NCBI GenBank assembly: GCA_020650975.1
Contig: JAIPMN010010624.1
Location: 1 to 39,114 of the forward strand
DNA length: 39,114 nucleotides
Direction of reading: 5' to 3'
Source: Apostichopus californicus
Lineage: Eukaryota; Echinodermata; Holothuroidea; Aspidochirotida; Stichopodidae
Position 1 is the first letter of the stretch. Each line of letters begins with the position of its first letter. This document shows positions 30,801-34,913 of this stretch, piece by piece. Under the pieces are notes generated by a model. That model worked only from the letters and a program-made list of their open reading frames with translations. It did no database searches and was not told the origin of the DNA. The translations under genes were made by a program, and so were the position numbers.

Positions 30801-31212
30801 TTGGTCTGCCTTTATTTGGAGTAAGCTAATTAGGCTAAGGCAAGGTCTAATTTAGGCCTTGGCTAACTTAACTTAGGCTTTGGCTAAGTGAGACTTGTAC
30901 TTTAAAAAGTATTTGCATTTTACTAATTGTCTAAGCCTATACTTTTCTTTTGACGCATAATTTCGGTAGCACTTCTTGATTCCATGATTTGCGTTACATG
31001 CAGCTATTTAAGCTAGCCTAGTTCTGTAGTTGCTACGTGGTTAGGCTAACATTGTTACGATGAAACGACACATCACAATCTTTAAATCTAACCTCGCCAA
31101 ACTGGAACGCAGACACAATGATGAGGACGACACCTGCGAAAACCAGCAGTATACTGTACCGACTAGAAAGAAAAGTCAAAGTTTGTTTCTGAATCACTTT
31201 CCCAACATTCAT
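722..31212 (-). CDS. GNPTAB: GNPTAB: GlcNAc-1-phosphotransferase alpha/beta precursor, 26 coding exons (3' tail unresolved)
   Basis: The product transfers GlcNAc-1-phosphate from UDP-GlcNAc to mannose on lysosomal hydrolases in the Golgi; site-1 protease (S1P) cuts the precursor into alpha and beta chains. Twenty-six exons join in phase to 4722 nt (1574 codons). Landmarks seen: N-terminal helix (21-37), Stealth CR1 with YTWVNG (80-85), CR2 with YLNDD (396-400), two six-cysteine Lin12/Notch repeats (430-460, 487-517), DMAP1-binding-like segment (about 679-726), Gln-rich repeat (931-1007), S1P-type RKLL before D1274, CR3 with [12 protein letters not shown]-hand loop (1363-1374), CR4 (1494-1526) and C-terminal helix (about 1553-1571). 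Similarity to human GNPTAB runs along almost the whole chain and is near-identical in the Stealth blocks. The extra length over human is mainly in exon 19. The start ATG has A at -3 and is the only in-frame ATG before the conserved N-terminus. Orthology is certain; individual exon edges are hand predictions. Confidence 0.96.
973..1052. repeat. G-rich minisatellite TAGGGGTGGAGG-type in intron 25
   Basis: About seven short units of the form AGGGGTGG(A/T)G on the plus strand. The gene transcript carries the C-rich complement. Confidence 0.8.
1221..1388 (-). CDS. GNPTAB: GNPTAB exon 25: Stealth conserved region 4
   Basis: Residues 1488-1543. [12 protein letters not shown] begins Stealth CR4; [20 protein letters not shown] and [16 protein letters not shown] follow, close to identical with human. 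This is the last catalytic block before the membrane. An in-frame TAA follows TGG at once, but it belongs to the donor TG|GTAAGT; exon 26 restores Trp. Confidence 0.97.
2012..2110 (-). CDS. GNPTAB: GNPTAB exon 24: [18 protein letters not shown] block
   Basis: Residues 1455-1487. [20 protein letters not shown], then [12 protein letters not shown], differ from human at very few positions. NVS is a sequon. Acceptor CTCCAG|G, donor CCAAA|GTAAGT form (phase 2). Confidence 0.96.
2740..2812 (-). mobile_element. 3' fragment of the tRNA-derived SINE family
   Basis: TTTTAAATCCTCCTGCAAGCAGGAACTCG matches, in reverse orientation, the 3' end of the SINE at 13228-13467. The GGAACTCGC segment is tripled here. 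It lies in intron 23. Confidence 0.65.
2923..3008 (-). CDS. GNPTAB: GNPTAB exon 23: link between EF-hand region and CR4
   Basis: Residues 1427-1454. [20 protein letters not shown] aligns with human PPVTKSLVTNCKPVTDKI and keeps the NC-x-PV core with C1437. Acceptor CTGCAG|CCT, donor TACAA|GTAAGC (phase 2). Confidence 0.9.
3100..3830. repeat. 33-bp minisatellite in intron 22
   Basis: About 22 imperfect copies of a 33-bp unit such as ATGCACCAATCATAAACTGC followed by TACAGTTTTAGAT. Two alternating half-types occur, CACCAATC and CACATATC. Because 33 is a multiple of three it yields open frames on the minus strand coding repeated MCISKTV-like peptides; these are not genes. Confidence 0.9.
3857..4031 (-). 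CDS. GNPTAB: GNPTAB exon 22: EF-hand completion and helical segment
   Basis: Residues 1368-1426. [19 protein letters not shown] completes a canonical 12-residue EF loop (D1363, D1365, S1367, S1371, E1374), and [14 protein letters not shown] matches human LTGLEHMLINCSKM. All calcium ligands are present, so binding is expected. Acceptor AAACAG|C, donor AAATG|GTGTGT (phase 0). Confidence 0.94.
4215..4445 (+). mobile_element. Degenerate SINE-like element in intron 21
   Basis: The order CTTGTGATCTATGG-AATCCAACCC, then TTATCTCCATTTGCCTCTCT, GTGTATAAATGG and GACCTGGGAGGTAAC is the style of tRNA-derived SINEs common in marine invertebrates, with the B-box region damaged. Identification is from recalled pattern, without a database search. 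Confidence 0.45.
4524..4676 (-). CDS. GNPTAB: GNPTAB exon 21: Stealth CR3 and start of EF-hand
   Basis: Residues 1317-1367. [18 protein letters not shown] is Stealth CR3 (human RHSEDMQFAFSYFYYLMSA). [11 protein letters not shown] then starts an EF-hand. The intron falls inside the calcium-binding loop. Acceptor ATCCAG|A, donor TCCGG|GTGAGA (phase 2). Confidence 0.95.
4677..5897. other. Intron 20: dispersed repeat pieces
   Basis: Bases 4991-5034 are an inverted copy of 10593-10641 (GGGGCTGCAGCCTCACTGCA core). A poly-G run sits at 5552-5568 beside a GGTGAT repeat at 5590-5608. The rest is AT-rich with no coding signal on either strand. Confidence 0.6.
5898..6082 (-). CDS. GNPTAB: GNPTAB exon 20: S1P cleavage region and start of beta chain
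   Basis: Residues 1256-1316. Basic HRSRKLL is followed by [34 protein letters not shown]. Human has GRQLK then DTFADSLRYVN, so cleavage is predicted between L1273 and D1274. The ARKVPAHM block is nearly unchanged in the family. Acceptor TTTACAG|GAA, donor AACGA|GTAAGT (phase 2). Confidence 0.95.
6029..6040 (-). other. Predicted site-1 protease cleavage motif RKLL
   Basis: Codons CGA AAA CTC TTG (residues 1270-1273) lie immediately before the conserved D-T of the beta chain. S1P prefers R-X-(hydrophobic)-(L/K/T), and RKLL fits this well; human uses RQLK at the aligned place. Cleavage itself is inferred from alignment. Confidence 0.85.
6521..8181 (-). CDS. GNPTAB: GNPTAB exon 19: giant spacer exon with Gln-rich 11-residue repeat
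   Basis: A 1661-bp exon for residues 702-1255, the counterpart of the single large spacer exon of vertebrate GNPTAB. It opens with [15 protein letters not shown], completing the DMAP1-binding-like segment (human LKGYNLSKSALL). A charged coiled-coil-like stretch rich in E, Q and K follows, then long Gln-rich sequence. The centre holds seven perfect-length copies of GQQQM(V/L)GQQIP at residues 931-1007. KRRRLL at 1126-1131 resembles an S1P site. The end, [13 protein letters not shown], matches human YLGFLPWEKKKYF, so the frame is right throughout. Donor AGTGAG|GTGAGT (phase 0). Low-complexity composition makes length variation between alleles likely. Confidence 0.93.
7265..7495 (-). repeat. In-frame 33-bp tandem repeat coding GQQQM(V/L)GQQIP
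   Basis: Seven 33-bp units inside exon 19, each coding eleven residues, followed by a degenerate unit with [16 protein letters not shown]. Units alternate between Val and Leu variants, suggesting expansion of a two-unit block. The unit length is a multiple of three, so copy number can change without frameshift. Open frames on the plus strand here are by-products, including a Cys-rich one. Confidence 0.95.
8553..8680 (-). CDS. GNPTAB: GNPTAB exon 18: DMAP1-binding-like segment, first half
   Basis: Residues 659-701. A charged lead is followed by [20 protein letters not shown], then LLQEG, which reads like the first helix of the DMAP1-binding family known from DIP2 and from the human GNPTAB spacer. 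The second half ([18 protein letters not shown]) starts exon 19. Acceptor TGTGCAG|G, donor GGAGG|GTAAGT form (phase 1). Confidence 0.9.
9041..9090 (+). mobile_element. Possible SINE/LINE 3' tail remnant
   Basis: CTGTAAAGCGCTTTGAGCCT followed by TTGGGTATATAAATATG has the look of the conserved 3' tail of many SINE/LINE pairs. No head portion is recognised upstream. Confidence 0.35.
9107..9250. repeat. Duplicated C-rich block in intron 17
   Basis: Two copies of a block CTCACCTCC-CCCAATCC(A)CCCCC-TTCCCCCACACACACC, separated by a TTAGACTAC...TCATATGAAACAATTCT segment that also has a relative at 8966-9012. The gene transcript is G-rich here, close to the exon 17 donor. Confidence 0.7.
9295..9440 (-). 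CDS. GNPTAB: GNPTAB exon 17: divergent luminal segment
   Basis: Residues 611-658. [15 protein letters not shown] continues the human ITVEVDTREGP strand; the rest is acidic and poorly conserved, with NAT as a sequon. The donor is taken as AACAG|GTTGGT (phase 2) because this joins exon 18 in frame as EQN-R-KPQ. A second GT three bases downstream would not keep phase. Confidence 0.82.
9821..10114. repeat. 98-bp triplication carrying the exon 16 splice donor
   Basis: Three tandem copies start at 9821, 9919 and 10017 with TTTATGACTCTCAACTT. Each ends with TTACCTCAGC, on the minus strand GCTGAG|GTAA, which is the real exon 16 end in the third copy (donor at 10108) and duplicate donors at 10010 and 9912 in the others. 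Spacing is exactly 98 bp. Confidence 0.93.
10109..10317 (-). CDS. GNPTAB: GNPTAB exon 16: luminal module after the Notch repeats
   Basis: Residues 541-610. The pattern [30 protein letters not shown] aligns with human [20 protein letters not shown] and the following strand. NVT (548) and NFT are sequons. Acceptor CTAAG|GT, donor GCTGAG|GTAATA (phase 0). The last bases of this exon and its donor are copied twice more in the adjoining intron. Confidence 0.9.
10593..10641 (+). repeat. Dispersed repeat, inverted partner of 4991-5034
   Basis: The shared core is GATGCTGA-GGGGGCTGCAGCC-TCACTGCA. The two copies lie in introns 15 and 20 in opposite orientation, so they are probably fragments of the same unrecognised element. 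Confidence 0.6.
10985..11096 (-). CDS. GNPTAB: GNPTAB exon 15: second Notch repeat, second half
   Basis: Residues 504-540. [15 protein letters not shown] gives cysteines 505, 510 and 517, completing the second six-cysteine repeat. FGKLYSEKI and VNITLPK follow; NIT at 535 is a sequon matching the human LPNQTHY area. Acceptor TTGTAG|TCT, donor AAAG|GTAATA (phase 1). Confidence 0.94.
11962..12017 (-). CDS. GNPTAB: GNPTAB exon 14: second Notch repeat, first half
   Basis: Residues 485-503, [18 protein letters not shown], with cysteines 487, 491 and 501. The intron divides the repeat; its other three cysteines are in exon 15. The human counterpart is YCNQGCANSWLADKFCDQ. Acceptor TTCCAG|TG, donor GACACA|GTGAGT (phase 0). 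Confidence 0.94.
12018..13544. other. Intron 13: SINE flanked by 53-bp direct repeats
   Basis: Direct repeats at 13134-13186 and 13466-13518 (ACACTTCATTCTGTGATG ... CTAGTCTA-GTGTAG-TAAACC) flank a full-length SINE. The remainder (12018-13133) is AT-rich, with no coding signal. Confidence 0.7.
13228..13467 (+). mobile_element. Full-length tRNA-derived SINE
   Basis: The head has a pol III A box TAGCTCAGTGGTTAACACC (from 13237) and a B box GTTTCGAGTC (from 13281). A body with GACTTCGGTCAGCTTGCGGC and GAGTTCCTGCTTGCAG follows, then an ATAC-type tail. Related copies are at 2740-2812, 27788-27928 and 34525-34765. Confidence 0.88.
13545..13613 (-). CDS. GNPTAB: GNPTAB exon 13: Gly-rich linker between Notch repeats
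   Basis: Residues 462-484, a linker rich in Gly and Ala ([13 protein letters not shown]). Human GNPTAB has a Gly-rich linker (IAGGGGTGSIG) at the same place, so a low-complexity linker is expected. Acceptor TATCAG|GAG and donor GATAGCT|GTAAGT are in phase with exons 12 and 14. Confidence 0.88.
13822..14346. repeat. CATCGCATCACACCA-type satellite in intron 12
   Basis: Over 500 bp of imperfect 5-bp-based units (CATCA, CACCA, CATCG, CATTG) that drift along the array; the left end shifts to CATAT/CCGTA units. Long open frames on both strands here (His-rich on plus) are repeat artefacts. Confidence 0.85.
14452..14575 (-). CDS. GNPTAB: GNPTAB exon 12: first Lin12/Notch repeat
   Basis: Residues 421-461. 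[14 protein letters not shown] continues the Stealth block and leads into a Notch repeat with six cysteines (430, 434, 444, 448, 453, 460) and the calcium-type DWDGGDC ending. In the human enzyme the Notch modules help recognise lysosomal substrates. NTS at 449 is a sequon. Donor ACAG|GTATGT leaves phase 1. Confidence 0.96.
15073..15205. repeat. (AAAAAT)n low-complexity tract in intron 11
   Basis: AATAAAAAATAAAA repeats on the plus strand. The minus-strand transcript has the T-rich version, about 160 bases after the exon 11 donor. Confidence 0.9.
15291..15461 (-). CDS. GNPTAB: GNPTAB exon 11: Stealth CR2 catalytic LNDD block
   Basis: Residues 364-420. [20 protein letters not shown] is followed by [10 protein letters not shown] and [10 protein letters not shown], the most conserved block of the family. 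The paired aspartates D399/D400 belong to the LNDD active-site motif of Stealth phosphotransferases. Phase 0 at both ends; the donor GTACTT is weaker than others in the gene. Confidence 0.97.
15794..15854 (+). pseudogene. tRNA-like relic
   Basis: GGCTGGGTAGCTCGGTTGGT resembles a tRNA acceptor strand, A box and D loop. The 3' end TTCCAGCCA pairs with the 5' GGCTGG. The B-box position has GGTTAAAATCC instead of GGTTCGAATCC, and the total of 61 nt is about 11 short, with the anticodon arm damaged. It may also be a lone SINE head. It lies in intron 10. Confidence 0.55.
16052..16183 (-). CDS. GNPTAB: GNPTAB exon 10: Stealth conserved region 2, first half
   Basis: Residues 320-363 read [18 protein letters not shown], then [16 protein letters not shown], nearly the same as human. 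This is the nucleotide-sugar-binding half of Stealth CR2. Phase 0 at both ends with AAACAG|GCT acceptor and CATTCT|GTAAGT donor. Confidence 0.96.
16489..16533 (-). CDS. GNPTAB: GNPTAB exon 9: 15-codon exon opening Stealth CR2
   Basis: A 45-bp exon for residues 305-319 ending NRFEDNE, matching human SRFEDNEELRYS. The acceptor is TTTACAG|GAA and the donor AACGAG|GTAATT. It is short enough for automatic predictors to miss, but the FEDNE motif and matching phase make it firm. Confidence 0.92.
17214..18680. repeat. 32-bp minisatellite in intron 8
   Basis: About 46 copies of the unit AGCTAGTGACCAGGACAGCT + AGAAATATGGTC. Many units contain the inverted repeat GGTCA-GCTAG-TGACC. Variants include CACCTATTGTCCAGG and deletions of a GGT. 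Confidence 0.95.
18808..18876 (-). CDS. GNPTAB: GNPTAB exon 8: luminal spacer, LVWNLEM block
   Basis: Residues 282-304. [14 protein letters not shown] aligns with human ISPAYLLWDLSAI, the last strand before Stealth CR2. Phase 0 at both ends; acceptor TGCCAG|GCG, donor GAGATG|GTAAGT. Confidence 0.87.
19198..19275 (-). CDS. GNPTAB: GNPTAB exon 7: luminal spacer
   Basis: Residues 256-281, including [19 protein letters not shown], which matches the human alternating hydrophobic strand before the PAYLLWDL block. Phase 0 at both ends, with GACAG|GTT acceptor and ACAGAA|GTAAGC donor. It sits directly beside the 48-bp minisatellite of intron 6. Confidence 0.85.
19296..19712. repeat. 48-bp minisatellite in intron 6
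   Basis: About nine copies of CACTGATTGCATTACGCATA + CAACAACTAACTGTAGAAAACATATCAC (48 bp). It lies about 20 bases upstream, in transcript terms, of the exon 7 acceptor's far side and abuts the next array after about 100 bp. Open frames are artefacts. Confidence 0.92.
19818..20910. repeat. 27-bp minisatellite in intron 6
   Basis: About 40 copies of GACAGCTGACTGTGTACGAC + ACATTAC. The right half (20340-20900) is far more uniform than the left, where units with CAGCTGTGTAC deletions and ACAAC variants occur. Every full unit has a CAGCTG E-box. The unit is nine codons long, so long open frames on both strands are expected and not real. Confidence 0.95.
21183..21314 (-). CDS. GNPTAB: GNPTAB exon 6: luminal spacer
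   Basis: Residues 212-255, beginning [16 protein letters not shown] and ending [13 protein letters not shown]. It corresponds to the human segment between the TTD motif and the YSEASVALLKL segment. The exon is a whole number of codons with ATCAG|ACC acceptor and AGTAAG|GTAAGA donor. Confidence 0.88.
22098..22171 (-). CDS. GNPTAB: GNPTAB exon 5: small luminal exon
   Basis: Residues 187-211. [11 protein letters not shown] leads into TTDG of the next exon and aligns with RGYLTTD of the human enzyme. KNFT is an N-glycosylation sequon. The acceptor follows a long T/A run (TTTTTGCAG|TG), and the donor is TTTTTG|GTAAGT (phase 0). The phases fit both neighbours, which supports this short exon even though it is isolated by large introns. 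Confidence 0.85.
22434..22756. mobile_element. Foldback MITE with about 100-bp inverted arms, TTAA ends
   Basis: The left arm (from TTAAAGGAATAACAAAGGCA) is matched by the reverse complement of the right arm (TGCCTTCGTTATTCCTTTAA side) through GTTAACCG-TTCCTGTT, about 100 bp each. TTAA occurs at both outer ends, as in piggyBac-type target duplications. It has no coding capacity. Confidence 0.82.
23902..24640. repeat. About 235-bp tandem duplication, first copy split by a MITE
   Basis: Both copies hold GAGGACCCCATTGTT or GGGGACCCCATTGTT, TACCCTAACCTTAACAATA and a hairpin GAGGACTTGGAATTC...CAAGTCCTC. In the first copy the hairpin is separated from the earlier part by the element at 24083-24346. 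Confidence 0.8.
24083..24346 (+). mobile_element. hAT-like MITE, copy 1
   Basis: The ends are CAGGCGCATAGC and GGCTACGTGCCTG (inverted), flanked by 8-bp duplications TCTGAGGA and ACTGAGGA (7 of 8 equal). Internal ACTATCTAAGC-TAGCGCCAC and GATCGCTGGAAATGAC are shared with the copies at 35057 and 37221. CAG ends with 8-bp duplications fit the hAT superfamily; there is no transposase. Confidence 0.85.
25665..26096. repeat. G-rich 15/16-bp minisatellite in intron 4
   Basis: About 28 units of TTGGAAGGATGGG(G)TG, mixed with TTGTAGGGATGGGTG. The plus strand is nearly free of C. The opposite strand gives Pro/His/Asn-rich open frames (HPSNTHP) that are artefacts. Confidence 0.93.
26097..26485. repeat. 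Purine tract (GGGAGG-rich)
   Basis: An almost continuous purine run on the plus strand with GGAGGGA and GAAGGG words, continuing the strand bias of the minisatellite next to it. No regular unit is seen. Confidence 0.85.
27788..27928 (+). mobile_element. SINE 3' half with ATAC tail
   Basis: GACTTCGGTCAGCTTGCGGC to GAGTTCCTGCTTG matches the 3' body of the SINE at 13228, followed by a long CATA/CATACA repeat. The tRNA-like head is missing (5' truncated). Confidence 0.85.
28142..28368 (-). CDS. GNPTAB: GNPTAB exon 4: luminal spacer with conserved cysteine pair
   Basis: Residues 111-186. DMCKLDHCL keeps the two cysteines found in the human CLLTHC segment, and the following [10 protein letters not shown]-like and [14 protein letters not shown] stretches align with human sequence; the rest is divergent. 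N and S/T patterns give possible N-glycosylation sites. Acceptor CTCCAG|C, donor GAGGAAG|GTAAGC (phase 1). It is followed by the largest intron of the gene (about 6 kb). Confidence 0.9.
28539..28790. repeat. About 92-bp tandem repeat, three copies, in intron 3
   Basis: Each copy has AGGTT(A/G)GG-CTGTTCATACTGTCAGTA and ACAGTA(T/C)AGAGTGGTATTA. The first copy lacks the GTGCTTTGAAGCATGAT part present in the others. Confidence 0.85.
28791..29971. other. Rest of intron 3
   Basis: AT-rich sequence with a few short open frames on both strands (29226-29468 minus, 29502-29789 plus). They lack splice context and protein similarity that I can recognise. No repeat stands out. Confidence 0.5.
29972..30097 (-). 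CDS. GNPTAB: GNPTAB exon 3: Stealth conserved region 1
   Basis: Residues 69-110 carry [18 protein letters not shown], the Stealth CR1 signature that begins the catalytic fold shared by this enzyme and bacterial capsule phosphotransferases. The acceptor is TTTGCAG|A and the donor AGCAG|GTAAGA (phase 2). Confidence 0.95.
30295..30380 (-). CDS. GNPTAB: GNPTAB exon 2: start of luminal domain
   Basis: Encodes residues 41-68 and part of 69. The blocks MEWSRDQY and [11 protein letters not shown] match the human segment just after the membrane anchor. The acceptor is CCAAAG|ATG and the donor AATAG|GTGAGG, leaving phase 2. Confidence 0.92.
30381..31092. other. Intron 1
   Basis: 712 bp with a short run of TTAGGC words around 30830-30900 (AATTAGGCTAAGGCAAGG, TTAACTTAGGCTTTGGC). 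Nothing else is recognised. Confidence 0.5.
31093..31212 (-). CDS. GNPTAB: GNPTAB exon 1: start codon, cytosolic tail, signal-anchor helix
   Basis: Encodes residues 1-40. About 20 cytosolic residues, including [12 protein letters not shown], precede a hydrophobic helix (about 21-37) ending in VSAFQFGE, a block shared with human GNPTAB. This is the type II signal anchor that places the rest of the alpha chain in the Golgi lumen. The exon ends in phase 0 at GAG|GTTAGA, the same place as the human first exon. A longer reading frame reaches 31266, but that position is TTG, not ATG, so 31212 is preferred. Confidence 0.93.
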
Positions 31213-33268
31213 GCTTAAAATGTATTCAGGTGCACGACCTGCGGATCCGGGTAGAAAAAAATCCAACGCTAAATAGGCAATGAGACGTTAAAATGGTGAA
31301 ATAGTCAAAGGCTAGTTGAATTAACGAGTGAAGTAGGTCTTGCCACGGAGGCGGCCATGACAGTTTACTAGAGGGCGTGATTTGTATAAACAAACTCATG
31401 ACACGGCCACATGATCGGTGCTCCCAATACACGACATAAAAGAAGGCAAACCTTTGTATTGAACCAGACACATGAGTGCCTAATATAACGGTCCTGTTGA
31501 GATACAAATTAATTAATTTAGCTATCAAATGAAGTGCAAAATGCGACAAAGGATATCTTGAGATGTGTTCCTCATTAAATTCAGTGGGGCCTCCTTAACT
31601 TTGAATTCAATCATGCCACGAATTAAGCGTCATGTTTCACACGAGTCGCACATTCAGTAACAGGTTAAAACAGATTTATTGCTAGTGCTAATAGCCTATG
31701 GGACGTGGGCGATATCATAGTTTAGGTCAAACATGGAGCTATAAACAGTTTACAGCTCCATGGGTCAAATATAATTCTCTCCTCATTCCCAATTGCGAGA
31801 ATCTATTTATGCTTGGTTTTAGAACCTAAACAGTTCGTATACTTTGTTCGATCAAAAAATAATGGCTTCTCTAAGCAGTGAACCACCCAAACATCATTGG
31901 TCAGAACATCATAGTGACTCAGTCAACGCAAACGGCCCCACGTCTGACTGCAGTGTGTTCTAGAGGGAGCGATAACATAAACTCAGTGACTGACAGCCCC
32001 TTAAGATAATTTTGAATATTTTTTGTATACTTATTAAATAAAAAATCTATATAAATTACGCTTCATGTGCCGTCATGAAAAAAAAGTTTCATTTTTAAAC
32101 GAAGAGCAAACCGTTCGTCGAGTTTTCAGCAAAATCGATTCGTCAGTTTTGCATTTTAAAACTTGCTACCCAGGCAATGAGGGAAACGCCGTGTCCAAAA
32201 TAGGCAATGACATTTTATATTAGGTATAAAATCATTAATTACATGCGGTACATTAAAATGTTCCTTTCGTGCACTGACTCCAGATAGCTTAATTCAAGAA
32301 AAGTCATATTTGGCACCCGTTTGTATCAACTGTCCGATAAAAACTGGGCCATGGATTGAATGGCCCCTTTCTCCTTGCTCTAAGAGCCGTCCGGTAGCCT
32401 CATGCTGTTCTTAATTACAAAATCAAGCCAGCGTAAAACACTAGTCTTATATCACTAATGCAGTTCCGTCTCTTGTCATATAGGCTACTATATTCGTGAC
32501 CCTTTTCAGCTCGACAAATTAGTAAACGCAAAATGAGGCTGTATAATTGTTTGTAAATATTTAAATTTTAAGTAGTAAAATACGTTTGAAACTCCTATGT
32601 AGAAATGATGTGGGGGAAAATTCCGTTAGAAGAAGGTTAGTCCATCTTTTATGTGATCTGATCAATTATTCCGGCTAGGATATTCTACAGAAGTATAGTA
32701 AACCAGCAACGTCCACAGCACAGTAACAGTTTCTGTTTAGAGTCATAGCGCCATCTATTTCAGAAGCGCGATCGCTTGTTGGTACACTATGGAAGAACCT
32801 CTGCTTTGCTGTAAATAGACTGTTGATGTGTTACGACCTCATGATCACCCAGTCGTAAGGGTTAGACCTTATGTTTACGGTAGAGGTATCTCTTTTGTTC
32901 ATATGGTCTACAGTAACATTTATGACAATCCTATCGCGAACAGTTACGACAACACATATTTTCTTCCCACAAACTGATACACTGTCTTCCAACTTTCCAG
33001 GGTTGGTTAACTCGGTTCCCCTTTCTCCTGCTCTCTCACACAGCCGTATGAAAGTGAATAAAGAAGGAACAACAAAGAAAAAGAATTGGGAACTAATTAA
33101 CATGATGATAAATATTGAAAATGACAGTAATCCAAGTGCATGCAGTAAAATATGAAATAGAAATGATAAAAGCAAATCTATAAAAGTTGTGTTCACCATG
33201 CTCATTAACCTGTCTGTATTCTGTGCGTGTTTTTGTCCCTTCTGTTACTGTTACTTGTCATTTAGCCT
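31213..33268. other. Upstream flank of GNPTAB
   Basis: This should hold the GNPTAB promoter and 5' UTR, but no TATA box or initiator can be assigned. Two CTCF-like words are present: AGAGGGCG at 31370-31377 and AGCGCCATCT at 32747-32756. A 124-codon frame at 32831-33205 (minus) has a hydrophobic N-terminal half but no recognisable homology. Confidence 0.45.
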
Positions 33269-33382
33269 TTGAAGAAGATCCTGCTAGGATCGAAACGTCA
33301 GGCCAACTTACTTTTACACATTCTCCTACACAGGCTCTCTAGAAGATAAGCAGTTTGCTAACAGTTTTATTTTATTTTGATC
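33269..33382 (+). repeat. Dispersed repeat with GAAGAAGATCCT hairpin, uninterrupted copy
   Basis: GAAGAAGATCCTGCTAGGAT-CGAAACGTCAGGCCAACTTA, then CACAGGCTCTCTAGAAGATAAGCAGTTTGCTAA and a T-rich end. A second copy at 35015-35363 matches it on both sides of an inserted MITE. The type of element is unknown. Confidence 0.8.
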
Positions 33383-34396
33383 TATAAAAGTAAACAGAAA
33401 AACGAAATGTCGCTTACAGTTCATATGCCATTTGTTTCGGCTATTTACATCAGAATATATCCGCAACTCTGACAGTCGCTGGCGAAATTACTACAAATAT
33501 ATATCTGATGAATATATTAAACTGATAGTTCAGGAGTATTGTAGGTTAATTTAATATCTGATTAAATGAAGTTTCTACCTGACTAACACATCGTGGTTTG
33601 ACACTGCATGTATGGAGCAAACTTGTAGTAAGTCTATTCTGTTACTCGTATTAAAGTATCGGGGGGGGGGGGGATTCTTTAAGGGGAGCCGTCGGGCTTA
33701 ATACTAAAAGAACACTCCCACTACGAGTTATTCCATGTAGAAGATATTAATGTTCCTTCACACGTTAGACTGAAGACTTGAGTAAGTCTAAATATGACAT
33801 CATTTAGCCACATATCATTTACTTTTTTAATATTTTCTTTCTTTATGACAATGTTTATTTTCTGCAATGGAGATGGGATTTGCAAAAGCAGAAGCTAAAC
33901 AATTTAAGTTCATCACGTGACCTAATATGGGCATGCATTGTAAGTCTCAGTATCCACTTTGTATATATTCACATTGAAAGTATGAAAATAAAATAAATTG
34001 AAATTAAAAAATAGAACATTTCACCCTCAAGTGGCACTTTATGAAGAATTGGTTACATGGTATAACTCCAAGAAAAGATGACTTCCCGATTAATCAAAAC
34101 TACAGTATGAAATGTTTCCCCGAATGTTAACGAGGGCGGCATTGAAGAACTCAGCATTTTAATATATCTTAAAAAATCTTTAATAGTACTCAGTTGAATG
34201 TTCCTTTGGTAACTTCATTCTACCTAGCTGTTGAATATATTTTCTTACATCGACATACAGCGCAGACCCTACGATTTTGGTTAAAGTAACCTTTCTGATA
34301 AATTGCGGTCTGCCGTCACCTGGCCAAACGACGAAGTCTTCGGCTTTGAGTACAGTGGTTTTGTATGCTGCCCTGTTGGAGACGAATCTAACCGTA

Positions 34397-34525
34397 TATA
34401 GTAATTGCCGACTTTGCGATACGCGTTGTAATCATTGCCGACTTTGCAAAGTCCGCGGTCTCCTTCACAATTTTACAAGGTCGGAAGAAGTAACTGCATA
34501 GTTTTCCTTTTCGGGAAACAAAAAT
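34397..34525. repeat. Direct repeat flanking SINE, left copy
   Basis: Holds GTAATTGCCGACTTTGCGAT, TTTTACAAGGTCGG-AGAAGT and AGTTTTCCTTTTCGG, all repeated at 34788-34913. An additional internal GCCGACTTTGC is present only here. Confidence 0.8.
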
Positions 34526-34765
34526 GTATGTATGTAAGTATGTATGTATTTTAGATCCTCTTGCAAGCAGGAACTCGAGTAGAAGCCATCGTTGGCTTAT
34601 CAAAGCCGCAAGCTGACCGAAGTCTGTCTCTTAGATTCATATTTAACGCCCATGATTATGAATTGTAAATTTTCAACAACTCTGTAACTGGACGACATAT
34701 ACATTAATCTTGGAGTGACTCGAACTCGGGACCTGATGATTGAAAGGCACCGGCGTTAACCACTG
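34525..34765 (-). mobile_element. tRNA-derived SINE, full length, reverse orientation
   Basis: Reading the minus strand: CAGTGGTTAACGCCGGTGCC head, GAGTTCGAGTC B box, body with GACTTCGGTCAGCTTGCGGC, and a TACATACA tail. It is the inverse of the copy at 13228. Confidence 0.87.
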
Positions 34766-34787
34766 ATAATAGCAGTAATTGTAATTA

Positions 34788-34913
34788 CCGATAATATCCG
34801 AAAATTACCGATCGGTAATAGTAATTACCGACTTTGCGATCCGCGGTCCCACTCCCAATTTTACAAGGTCGGTAGAAGTGACTGTATAGTTTTCCTTTTC
34901 GGAAAAACAAAAA
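34788..34913. repeat. Direct repeat flanking SINE, right copy
   Basis: Right partner of 34397-34525, with GTAATTACCGACTTTGCGAT, TTTTACAAGGTCGGTAGAAG and AGTTTTCCTTTTCGG. Too long and too far from the SINE ends to be a target duplication. Confidence 0.8.

Noticed and set aside
31213..31266. Longer N-terminus of GNPTAB from 31266
   Set aside because: Position 31266 is TTG; the ATG at 31212 lines up with the human start.
32831..33205. 124-codon minus-strand frame with hydrophobic first half
   Set aside because: No recognisable family, no codon or splice support and AT-rich context; hydrophobic runs are expected from T-rich DNA. Kept only as a note in the upstream flank.
33269..33310. Hammerhead ribozyme suggested by CTGAAGA...GAAAC in the two GAAGAAGATCCT repeats
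   Set aside because: There is an extra A before stem II, no stem III between GAAAC and GTC, and neither copy keeps both core parts.
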